A stretch of DNA of 64,000 bases from a virus, in IMG/VR virus record IMGVR_UViG_3300030019_000003, positions 1 through 64,000 of that record. The stretch is one strand, 5' to 3'. Below the pieces are notes generated by a model. The model did not search any database, was not told the origin of the DNA, and worked only from the letters and a program-made list of their open reading frames with translations. The position numbers and the translations under genes are program-made. Shown here piece by piece: positions 19,778 to 28,207 of the stretch (position 1 is the first letter of the stretch; every line of letters starts with the position of its first letter).

Positions 19778-19797
19778 CCCTAGGGTCATAGTTCTTC
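19766..19797. terminator. Bidirectional terminator
   Basis: A perfect palindrome (GAAGAACTATGACCCT and its complement) overlaps the stop codon of the rightward gene and sits 10 bp from the end of the convergent leftward gene. A short T-run follows on the plus strand. Confidence 0.75.
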
Positions 19798-19806
19798 TTT
19801 TTAGTC

Positions 19807-21993
19807 TTAAAGTGTAATGGTTAGCTCTGCATTATAAAGTTTATAGACATCTGAATACCCGCCAGCGTTAAAATCAGCAGAAGATATTGTTGTATCCCTA
19901 GTGATAATATAGTCAGCACTTGTAAAGGTTTTAACAGCATCGTTATACTGCCAGTTAAGTACACCTGTTCCATTAATGGTAACAGATTCATATAGCTGTA
20001 AATCTTCTACATCAATAACTTCACCGTTATTAACAACCAAATTGATAACCGGTGTTAATGGATTAGGATTAGATACTAAATCATTCTCAGTTTTAGTATT
20101 ACTAATATAAGTATACACAAACTGAGGATCTTTAGTATTTGTACTAATACGAATAAAGTCACCTGAATTCAAAGGTATCGTTGTTCTGTACGGTAGAATA
20201 TCAATGGTATGATCGTTAAGCTCTACAGTAACTGTTTTAAGATCTAGATCAATTACATATGATTTTTGATCACCTTGTGAAAGTCCAGTACGGGTAGCGT
20301 TAAACAATACAACTTTACCATCACGACGTAGATAACCTTGGAAGTTATAAATCTCGATAGGTAAGGTATCTGGTAATGAAAGCAATAGAGAAAATGATGA
20401 CGTTGCCGTATCATAAAGATAGATATCGTTATTAGTTCTAGACCAAGCAAAATATCCATTAACAACTGTAGATGATTGCGTACCACCGAGTACTAAAAAC
20501 TTAGTAGCGCTATAAGGAACTAGCGTAACATGTTTATAAGCCTCAAATGGTAAATCCTGTGATGTAAGAGTTCCTGTTGCCATATCAAGTTTTTGTAGAC
20601 TTAATTTAACATAAGCCTCGTTTTCATCAACAGCAGCCGCAGGTACAAAATACACACCACCACCAAAGATACTTACAAGTGAAGAAGAAACTGCAGATGA
20701 TAACCAGAACTGATCAAAGCTGTATTCATTTACTTTTGTAAGTGTTTTAGAAGCACTGTTATAACTAAATTCTATAAACACACTGTGTTGATCTTCTAGT
20801 GTAGCCGTATTAGCACCATAGTTAACTAATAGATTACCATTGTACAACGGAATCAATGTGAAATATTGTAAAACAATATGGGAATCTAGACCTAGATCAA
20901 AAATAGGACCTTCTTCAACAAGCGCGTCATTAACGTAGGTATAACGAAATAGTTTACTACTATTTGCTTTACCAAGAATAATACTACCGTCTCCTAGTTG
21001 ATAAGAAGATTGTGCTGTGATACCATTAAGACTAATATTACCAGCATAACTGTATTTACCAAGATAAACCATTGATTTGTCAATATTGATAATATTGAAC
21101 CCGCTTACGGTTGCAGAATAAATAAGTGTATATGCAGTAGTACTACCATCTTTAAAGTTTAATTTACATTGAACTGTAACAGGAACATTACCTGTATTTT
21201 CAGGAAGTGTAATAGAAGGTGTAATTGTTTTTTGACCTTTTACTTCTGCAAGTTTAGTGCCTGTTATTGTTGACAATAATAGATCATAAGACTCAAAGTT
21301 AGTGGTCAATGGTAATACTTTAAAGAAAGCTTTCTGTGTCTCTTGTAGACCTGCAGGAAGCTGAGCTACTTTAAAATAAACACCATTCATAATTTGTGTA
21401 TCGAAAACACTCAATCCTGTACCACTAACATTGCCATTAGCATCAATATACTTAGCAGAAACTGTATAAGAATGATCGTCCTCTAAATAGCTAACAGGGA
21501 CGCTAACGCTTGTTAATTCAGTAGAACTAACTTTTGAAAATACTTCTGTATCTAATTTGTCACCTACACGCCACTCTGTTTTATCATGTGAACCTGTGCC
21601 AGAATAATAGCTAATAGGAGGAATACTAATAACCAATGCGCCGTTAGTATCAGCGGCATAGTCTAATGTTTTAGTACAAACAGGTGTTTCAATAAGAACA
21701 CGATCAATCATAGGTTGTGTTGTATCAGCAGCACGCTTGATAGTATCTGACCAACCTGAAGTAGTACCATCGCTATAGAATAAAGCATATCTAAAATAAA
21801 CAGCGTTATCTCTTACATTATCGATATCTAAGGTAATAGTTGTTTTATTATCCTTATCAAAAAGACTTGTTTTACCAACAAATGACTTATGAGAAAAGTC
21901 AGGAAATGTTGATAACTGCCAACTGGTTGCTTCGTGTGTTTCACCCGTAGGTGGCGTTACGGTTATACCGCTTAAATCTAAACTAACGTTCAT
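19807..21993 (-). CDS. Tail/adhesin protein with FN3-like and Kelch-like domains
   Basis: A 728-residue paralogue of the protein at 15077. It has an N-terminal beta-sandwich region (ATSWQLSTFPDFSHKSFVG), then from about residue 306 a Kelch-like propeller that begins MVYLGKYSYAGNISLNG, against LNYLGKFDYTQELLLNG in the partner. Propeller-like segments include FLVLGGTQSSTV and NDIYLYDTATSSF. It ends in a single copy of the C-terminal module present twice in the partner. An AGGAG ribosome binding site precedes the ATG. The two proteins probably decorate the same part of the particle or recognise different receptors. Confidence 0.65.
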   Translation of the reverse strand: MNVSLDLSGITVTPPTGETHEATSWQLSTFPDFSHKSFVGKTSLFDKDNKTTITLDIDNVRDNAVYFRYALFYSDGTTSGWSDTIKRAADTTQPMIDRVLIETPVCTKTLDYAADTNGALVISIPPISYYSGTGSHDKTEWRVGDKLDTEVFSKVSSTELTSVSVPVSYLEDDHSYTVSAKYIDANGNVSGTGLSVFDTQIMNGVYFKVAQLPAGLQETQKAFFKVLPLTTNFESYDLLLSTITGTKLAEVKGQKTITPSITLPENTGNVPVTVQCKLNFKDGSTTAYTLIYSATVSGFNIINIDKSMVYLGKYSYAGNISLNGITAQSSYQLGDGSIILGKANSSKLFRYTYVNDALVEEGPIFDLGLDSHIVLQYFTLIPLYNGNLLVNYGANTATLEDQHSVFIEFSYNSASKTLTKVNEYSFDQFWLSSAVSSSLVSIFGGGVYFVPAAAVDENEAYVKLSLQKLDMATGTLTSQDLPFEAYKHVTLVPYSATKFLVLGGTQSSTVVNGYFAWSRTNNDIYLYDTATSSFSLLLSLPDTLPIEIYNFQGYLRRDGKVVLFNATRTGLSQGDQKSYVIDLDLKTVTVELNDHTIDILPYRTTIPLNSGDFIRISTNTKDPQFVYTYISNTKTENDLVSNPNPLTPVINLVVNNGEVIDVEDLQLYESVTINGTGVLNWQYNDAVKTFTSADYIITRDTTISSADFNAGGYSDVYKLYNAELTITL

Positions 21994-22103
21994 AGTTACT
22001 CCTAGTGGTTTTAACTCACCTATTTAACAACGGGTTCGTTACATTTTTTTATAACCTTGTCATAATCTTTAGTCATGAAATCTAATTTTTTATAAGAAAA
22101 TAG

Positions 22104-22136
22104 CTATAGGATGATCCTTAAAGGATCATCCTATAG
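22104..22136 (-). terminator. Inverted repeat, likely terminator
   Basis: A perfect stem (CTATAGGATGATCCTT and complement) lies two bases past the stop of the leftward internal head protein gene and upstream of the next leftward gene. Confidence 0.65.
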
Positions 22137-22138
22137 TA

Positions 22139-23491
22139 TTACGCTTTTGGATACATTTTGTTAGCAATATCAAAAATCAATGTACCTGAATCAAGATGTG
22201 ATTTCTTAAGATGAAGAAGAGATCTTATAACGCCTTCAACCCAATAATTTCTACAATTATTCCAGTTAGCAGCGGCAGGGCCATTGATAATTGAACCCAT
22301 TAGATTTCCAGACATTAAACTGTTTTTAACATTATTGTACATAGTCTCTCTGAATTTCTTCCAATACTCTGCTTTACCAACTTCAGCAAGTTTAATACCC
22401 TTAGGAGCTAAGTCGATGCCGGCTTTTAAAAGTTTAACAATGTCTTGTTGTTTTAACATAGGCGTTTCTTTTTTAGCATACATTTCAGATGGAACAGTAT
22501 AATAGTCATTTCTACAATCTGTTTCAGATGCATTTTGATACACTGAAGTGATGTTAAATTTATGTCCTATAAATTCACTAACAACGGCTGCCTTTGTGTC
22601 TCTATTTAACCATTTTCGTATTTCAGGTAACGTAAATTTGTCAACAACATCTATAGATGGTTTAAACACAGGAATTTCTTTAGCATCTTCCCATCCAACA
22701 GACAATGCCTCAACGACATATTTACAACCGTCTGTAAATAACTTTTTCTCAACAATAAGGTTATACGCCATGTTAATTTGTGTAATAACAGAGTTAACAT
22801 CAAAATTTTGATTACCCATTGCGTAATAAATAGCGAGTTTTTTAGAAACAGCTGTGTTAACAGGATTGTAACTACTAGATGGTTTTCTAGCGCCAGATTC
22901 AATCTCTGCTAAGATATCTTTAAGTTTCTTCTCGTTAAAAGAACGTAATATTTTTGCAGTAGCGTCAAGGTCACTAAACGTTGCTGTTAGACCTTCCCAA
23001 CCATTTTTAAAACTTTTAGTAATACGAGCTAAAAGACCTTGTCTTCCACCATCAAGAGCCTCAATTGCTAATGTTACACCATCGGCACTTTCAAAACTTA
23101 AAGATTCAAATGCCGGGGCGTAATTATACCCTAAATCAGATGACATTGTCATAAAGGATTCTATACTAACGGCTAAATGTTCTTTTGAGAACTTACCAGC
23201 TTTTAATAGCTCAGCGTCTACATTCATACTCGTTTGGAGTTTATTACCAATAGCGCTTAGCCGTACTAGCTCTTGAAGAGCCTCTTGTGCTACTTCTACT
23301 TCTTCATCGAACTTCTCTTGTAACTCATCCTCAGATGCATCTGGTTCAACACCTTCAACACCTTCTAAAACGGCACTTACTTCTTCAGGGTTTTCGGTAT
23401 CGATAATCTCGGTATCAGGAACAAGTCCATCTCCTCCCTCGTCTTCTTTGCATCCATCCAATTTTTCTAAACTTAAACGCTTGCTTCGCAT
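22139..23491 (-). CDS. Internal head (ejection) protein, acidic paralogue family
   Basis: A 450-residue protein. I choose the second ATG (MRSKRLSLEKLDG) because AAAGG then has proper spacing. It has a basic leader with an S-L-E site, an acidic stretch of about 75 residues, and then several candidate S/A-x-E sites in a row (SIE, SFE, AIE) around residues 125-145. A domain of about 300 residues follows, with a Trp/Lys-containing amphipathic helix (ITKSFKNGWEGL). The architecture matches the proteins at 4626, 28208, 31399, 32604 and 33784. By analogy with phiKZ-type inner-head proteins it is likely packaged, processed and perhaps ejected. This is inferred from architecture. Confidence 0.6.
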   Translation of the reverse strand: MRSKRLSLEKLDGCKEDEGGDGLVPDTEIIDTENPEEVSAVLEGVEGVEPDASEDELQEKFDEEVEVAQEALQELVRLSAIGNKLQTSMNVDAELLKAGKFSKEHLAVSIESFMTMSSDLGYNYAPAFESLSFESADGVTLAIEALDGGRQGLLARITKSFKNGWEGLTATFSDLDATAKILRSFNEKKLKDILAEIESGARKPSSSYNPVNTAVSKKLAIYYAMGNQNFDVNSVITQINMAYNLIVEKKLFTDGCKYVVEALSVGWEDAKEIPVFKPSIDVVDKFTLPEIRKWLNRDTKAAVVSEFIGHKFNITSVYQNASETDCRNDYYTVPSEMYAKKETPMLKQQDIVKLLKAGIDLAPKGIKLAEVGKAEYWKKFRETMYNNVKNSLMSGNLMGSIINGPAAANWNNCRNYWVEGVIRSLLHLKKSHLDSGTLIFDIANKMYPKA

Positions 23492-23563
23492 ATTCATCCT
23501 TTATATGTATAATTTCATAAAAACATAAAACGGCATTCTTTAGTCTCCACTTTTTTATAACCG

Positions 23564-23571
23564 TATATTAT
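23564..23571 (+). promoter_or_regulatory. TATATTAC-like promoter element
   Basis: TATATTAT lies 28 bp before the ATG of the gene at 23599. Similar octamers precede three other plus-strand genes. The early promoters of phiKZ have TATATTAC as their AT-rich element, so an early phage promoter is proposed. Confidence 0.4.
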
Positions 23572-23598
23572 AAAAGTAACAAACACAAGGAGTATCCT

Positions 23599-24021
23599 AT
23601 GCTAAAAGAAGAAGAGAGACATTCCGATATCTATATTGATGTCTGCTTTAAAGAGGAAGACTATGAACATGTTATCAAAGTCTTGAAAGATGTTTATATC
23701 AAAATGTTATTAGGTATTAAAGAAGTTGCTGTAACAGGTGACTATTCCTATTTACAACGTGTCGTTACAGATCTTAAATCTAGAAAGATGACATGCGGTG
23801 CGTTATCTAAGATAGCGTTTAAATTGTTCTACAGTGATTCTGAGTGTATCCTTAACATAGGTAGAGAGTGTATCACTAGTAAGCCCTATGCTGTATTAAT
23901 GGTAGATGAGATTGAGAACCTTATTAACAGATTCCAAGAAGAAAAAGTAGTATATTCATTTCAACACGATGCCTATTATGTTATAAACGACTGTTCCGGA
24001 TTACACAAAAAAGAATTATAA
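23599..24021 (+). CDS. Small hypothetical protein, probably early
   Basis: A 140-residue protein with a canonical AAGGAG ribosome binding site (MLKEEERHSDIYIDVCFKEE). It is charged and soluble, with four Cys residues scattered rather than paired, so a metal site is not evident. It follows a TATATTAC-like element and is 19 nt from the next gene, so both are probably expressed together early in infection. No family is recognised. Confidence 0.6.
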   Translation: MLKEEERHSDIYIDVCFKEEDYEHVIKVLKDVYIKMLLGIKEVAVTGDYSYLQRVVTDLKSRKMTCGALSKIAFKLFYSDSECILNIGRECITSKPYAVLMVDEIENLINRFQEEKVVYSFQHDAYYVINDCSGLHKKEL

Positions 24022-24040
24022 AAAACCAAAAGGATATAAA

Positions 24041-24718
24041 ATGTTAGAAAAAGACAATGCTAAAATAACTAAAATAAAAGATGTTGTTACAGCATATACA
24101 AAATTATGTACCGCTTGTATTCAGGCTATCAACACTAGCGATGCCATCGTTGTTAAATTAACGATTAAAGATCTTAAAGAACAATCTGATATTAACCCTG
24201 AGGTTAACTATACGCCGTTCTTTATCAATGGCGAGGGTTGGATCAAAATGATCAACCATGTTATCAAAAATACCAACACTCGTGACGCTAAGATCACAGC
24301 AAGAGAAATGTTTGAAACCTATATTAGCGTGGTTGAAGCTGATCTAGAAAAATACATCATGGCAGACTGTGATCCTGAAATAGGTATCACTTTCTATAAT
24401 GCGGATAATGATGTAATTACAACAGATCTCGAGAAAGAAATTGAAGCCATTACCAATGAACCAATTGGTGAACAGATCGACGCTATGTATAACGAACATG
24501 TTAAGAATGAAAAAGCTCCTACTGAAAATGAAGAGCAGGAACAGCCTAAAACAGAATCTACTAAAGAGAGTACTTCTTACGAGTCAACCTTCTTAAAAAA
24601 TGTTGGTATCGGATTCGCTATTTGCGCAGGTGCTGTTGCTATTGGATTTGCTGTTGTAAAGTTAATTGCAGCTATTAAAGATGCGAGTGAAGGCGATATT
24701 GTTATTCTTGATGAGTAA
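24041..24718 (+). CDS. Hypothetical protein with C-terminal membrane anchor
   Basis: A 225-residue protein. The first 170 residues are soluble and acidic (ending EEQEQPKTESTKESTSYES). A single strong transmembrane helix lies at about residues 187-212 (VGIGFAICAGAVAIGFAVV), followed by a short charged tail. With no signal peptide it is a tail-anchored protein facing the cytoplasm. It is the second gene of the unit starting at 23599. It might act at the inner membrane early in infection, but the function is unknown. Confidence 0.6.
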   Translation: MLEKDNAKITKIKDVVTAYTKLCTACIQAINTSDAIVVKLTIKDLKEQSDINPEVNYTPFFINGEGWIKMINHVIKNTNTRDAKITAREMFETYISVVEADLEKYIMADCDPEIGITFYNADNDVITTDLEKEIEAITNEPIGEQIDAMYNEHVKNEKAPTENEEQEQPKTESTKESTSYESTFLKNVGIGFAICAGAVAIGFAVVKLIAAIKDASEGDIVILDE

Positions 24719-24719
24719 A

Positions 24720-24754
24720 ACTAGAGAGTGCTGGCTTATGCCGCACTCTCTAGT
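24720..24754. terminator. Bidirectional terminator
   Basis: A 12-bp perfect stem (ACTAGAGAGTGC and complement) with an inner GGC/GCC pairing. It serves the convergent ends of the rightward gene at 24041 and the DNA polymerase gene. The polymerase stop codon lies within the hairpin loop. Confidence 0.7.
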
Positions 24755-26942
24755 GTTTCTTTTTCTTTTTCTATCAGATACATAACACGTTTATTCAATT
24801 CAGGAAGCTGCGGAAAGTTCATCATATTAGTAGTATATTCAATCGTGTTTACTTTACCAAAAAGAATATTCATATTTTGGTTTTTAAAATCATTCTTGTC
24901 AACACCATCGATATCAACGATCTCTCTTGTAGTTGTTTCCTTACTAACATTAGCCGATTGTCCATCGCTTGGGTAGCCACTGACCTGATCGACATCCAAA
25001 ACGTGCCCGCGCACATTGGTCATTAACCCAGTACCCTCATTAATAACTTCCATACCCTTATTAGTAACCAGATGGCTCTCTAATATTGCTCGATTTGTTC
25101 AGATAGTTCGTTAAGCTATCCCGCACCATGATGTGCTACGCTATGCCTTTCGTTAAGGTGTACTCTGCACACCGCATAGACCAGACTATATCATTACCCT
25201 CTGCTATCATCTCAGTAGGGTAGAAACTGTTTTGAAGTCACTTGACCTCTACTCCCAATATGGGATAGTCGTTGAACACACTCCACTGCCTAAGCATAGA
25301 GGAGCTTCGCTGCGCCGATTGCCCATTACACTTCCAGTAAGTATATCTATCTACTAGCAATTGATAACATCGCCTAGGTATAGTATATGTGTAGGTGTTA
25401 ACCATCTAAGGTTATATGTTAACGTTTTCACTATTCTTCACAGCATTACCTGTTAAGTTTCACGTTCTATTTATAGACGTGAGTAGTAGTTAACATCTTT
25501 AGGGGTTCCCCGCAATTAAGTATCTTTGCTGTACTAATTTCGTAGTACAGGGACTGCGCTATCGCTTATTAAGCAGCAGCTTTAATCCATCGGTCAAGTC
25601 CTAGTATCTTGTCGTCATCAACACGACTAGGTTTAGAACCAAGAACCTTACCTCTATCAAGATAGAAGAAGTGTAACCCATCTACGATACGCTTAGGACC
25701 TGAGTTAAAGACATCAAATGTTGATGATCCAGATAACGTAGGTACGTTCGTAGAAAGATCTTTTGTTTTATTATCCAGTACCAACATAGACAAACAGTCC
25801 CACTGGTTATAGATAACATATTCTAAAGGTTTATTAGCTAACATATAGCGATGCCAATCGATACTATAAAGATTAGCAGTCTCGTCTGATTTAAAGGTTA
25901 ATTTTTTATATTCAACCCCTAACTCATGCTCTAGGATATTTGTTAAACTATACCCTCCTGGAACAGCTTTAGCACCTACACGTACATAGTTATACGACGC
26001 CATAGCATCTATGATATAGAACCTAGAAGCTGAAGTATATCTGTTCCACTTCTCATGTGGATCATAAGGTCTATACTTACCAGATTCTGTTAATTTAGAA
26101 GTAGCCCCATATGTAAGTTTAAAGTATCTTAACTCCTTAGGAAGTGAAGGGTCTGAGAAGATATCTTCATGTTTTACACCCGCCCTATCACATGCTGCCA
26201 TCACATGCTCAATATCATAACTGGCATTCCACATTGCTAATACATCTGGATCCCATTGATGTGCTGTAGCCATGGATTCTTTTACGATATCTATTTCAGT
26301 TTTACAAATAATATATTCGATATCTATACCTTCTGAAAAAGGTGTTTTAGGAATATATTTATCATAAAGATATTGTAACCTTGAAATAATATCACGTTTA
26401 TTATCAAAGAGCCGTTCATGAATATAAGTTTTTATTTTACCTTTCATAGCTACCGTAGCTATGACTATTTCTTCTGTATAGGTATCAACCTCTGTATCAT
26501 AAACACAGATGGACAATGGTGAAATAGCGTCAGGATATTTTACACGATATTGCTCTTTAATCATTGTAGCAGCTCTAACATCAAGCCCGTAAATAAATGG
26601 TGAGTCACAGACATCTCTAATATGAGTTTTACCTACATAGCGTTGTCCTAATCTAGAAGCAACTGATTTACCGAGATCTGTTTCTGTCGATGTGTACTTA
26701 GTAACTTTCTCTAATGATTCTGATTCTTTCTTTTGTTTATGATTTTGAAATGCTGGCTTTGTTATCCAAAAAGGTCTTTGATAGTTTTTAACTACCCTGA
26801 AAAAAGGTTTTACTGTTCCATCGGCATAATGCCACTTCTCTTTTATAAGATGGGTATCATCCCTAAGTCCAGTTACCGCGGGTAAATGTGTTACAAAAAC
26901 ACATTCCTTACCGACAACTACATTATTAGCGGGTTCGGACAT
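24736..26942 (-). CDS. Family B DNA polymerase (exonuclease plus motif A part), split by group I intron
   Basis: The coding sequence is best read as complement(24736..25088, 25571..26942), which joins in frame to 574 residues. Exonuclease motifs are all present: Exo I with Asp149 and Glu151 (YDTEVD), Exo II NASYD, and Exo III YNQWD. After the splice junction (reading ...IKAAA-SILESHLV...) comes a motif A-like DVDQVSGYPSD, residues 489-499. The protein ends only about 75 residues later. No motif B (KxxxNSxYG) or motif C (DTD) was found, so the rest of the palm and thumb must be encoded elsewhere or be diverged. The role is phage genome replication. The splice sites are inferred from group I rules and frame. 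Confidence 0.75.
25089..25570 (-). ncRNA. Group I self-splicing intron
   Basis: This 482-nt non-coding insert sits inside the DNA polymerase gene and carries the conserved group I core on the minus strand. P element TTAATTGCGGGGAACCCC lies at about 25498-25519. The Q element AATCGGCGCAGCGAAGC lies within 25301-25324. R is GTTCAACGACTA, ending near 25277, and S is GATATAGTC near 25184-25192. GACTA of R can pair with TAGTC of S (P7). The 5' exon ends in T and can pair with GCGCAG near the intron start to form P1 with a terminal U-G. The intron ends in G. No homing endonuclease frame is present, so it is probably immobile on its own. Confidence 0.85.
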
Positions 26943-27014
26943 TGTATTCCCTTCATACTTCGTTTCTAATTAAATTTTGAAAATAGAAAAATTACTCAAT
27001 ATAAAAAATAACGA

Positions 27015-27022
27015 TATATTAC
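27015..27022 (+). promoter_or_regulatory. TATATTAC promoter element
   Basis: An exact TATATTAC, preceded by GA, lies 50 bp before the start of the gene at 27072. It is identical to the AT-rich core described for phiKZ early promoters. Transcription by the virion RNA polymerase is inferred. Confidence 0.45.
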
Positions 27023-27071
27023 TTAATTGTACCTAAGAGTACAAATCTAAAAAAAATCACAAGGAGTTACC

Positions 27072-28160
27072 ATGTTACCAGATACCATAATGGGTAAAAC
27101 GTCGAAAGACTTACGTATTACAATAGTTCTTTCCGAGGAGTCCAAACAACATCTTTTTAACAAAAAGATGATAAACCCCGAGGGTGTTGTTACTATGTCG
27201 TTTGTAGACTACAGTAATGTAGTAAAACCTCTTCAGAATAAAGTTATAAATAGCACAGCGTTAGTTGGATATGAGATTGAAGGTATATATGCTCAGTCAG
27301 CTCTAAGTAAAGAAATACCGCATGTGGAATTTCATATTGATCTGCAAATAAGTGATGCCTATGAGGGCATTAAAGATTTCACTGTGCGTGAGGTGCGCAC
27401 TAACCTTTTAGGAGACGGTGTTTGTCAAAATCTTCAAATACCCAATGTTATTAAGCCGGCTACAGTACATGCCAATTATTATGACACATGCGTGTTAACA
27501 AAGAATATTTTGATAGGCGCTTTATCAAAATTACAACCCGGACGTAAGATCGGAAATAATATCATAGCTGACTATGTACCTATAGTTCATGGTGATGTAA
27601 GTAATAGGTATGCCAAGGTTCTTTTTATGGTATACACGGACACTTATAGATATTTCACAGTTGTTCATCATATAGATGATGCGCTTGGTATAAGACACAC
27701 TACTGATGTGTATTTAGACTATCTAAAAAAATATCTGACTGGTAGTGATATTTATGAAATTAATTTTACCAACCTCGTCCAGGATATAGACTATAGGTTA
27801 CATGCCATGCTTAAAGTAACTTCAGGGGCTGAACCATCGGAACTGCTAGATGACAGTGAAAAGACTAACGTTTTATGTTTTGAAATTTATTTGGATCATT
27901 ACCGACTAAGTAGGTTAAAAGAGCAAAAGTATGTTACCCCAAAAATATATAACGCTGTTAATAATTTTGGATATTTTAATATCAAAACAACTTATAGTAA
28001 AATGCTGTTAGCCGCGCTTAACAGTTCCTTAAAACAAACTGATAGTGTTGCCAGTAAAAATGCCGAGATTCTAAGTGCTTATGCGCATGTAAAAGATTCC
28101 ATCGGGTTGGATGATTTCATTAAGTACGCGAGAAATGGTTGTGAACAGGGTGTAGAATAA
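27072..28160 (+). CDS. Hypothetical protein, probably early
   Basis: A 362-residue soluble protein with AAGGAG spaced well from the ATG (MLPDTIMGKTSKDLRITI). It is mixed alpha/beta with a Tyr- and Asp-rich centre (FMVYTDTYRYFTVVHH). No membrane helix, signal peptide or enzyme motif was found. It is divergent from the DNA polymerase gene and has the TATATTAC element upstream, so a role in takeover or replication is possible from context only. Confidence 0.6.
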   Translation: MLPDTIMGKTSKDLRITIVLSEESKQHLFNKKMINPEGVVTMSFVDYSNVVKPLQNKVINSTALVGYEIEGIYAQSALSKEIPHVEFHIDLQISDAYEGIKDFTVREVRTNLLGDGVCQNLQIPNVIKPATVHANYYDTCVLTKNILIGALSKLQPGRKIGNNIIADYVPIVHGDVSNRYAKVLFMVYTDTYRYFTVVHHIDDALGIRHTTDVYLDYLKKYLTGSDIYEINFTNLVQDIDYRLHAMLKVTSGAEPSELLDDSEKTNVLCFEIYLDHYRLSRLKEQKYVTPKIYNAVNNFGYFNIKTTYSKMLLAALNSSLKQTDSVASKNAEILSAYAHVKDSIGLDDFIKYARNGCEQGVE

Positions 28161-28166
28161 GATAAA

Positions 28167-28200
28167 CTAAGAGTAACTCACAAGTGTGAGTTACTCTTAG
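28167..28200. terminator. Bidirectional terminator
   Basis: A perfect stem of about 15 bp (CTAAGAGTAACTCAC, loop AAGT, complement) lies between convergent genes. Confidence 0.75.
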
Positions 28201-28207
28201 AAGTTAT

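Noticed and set aside
24736-25053. A separate small gene downstream of the DNA polymerase
   Set aside because: Its frame is open upstream of the ATG and continues the polymerase after removal of the group I intron. The ATG is internal.
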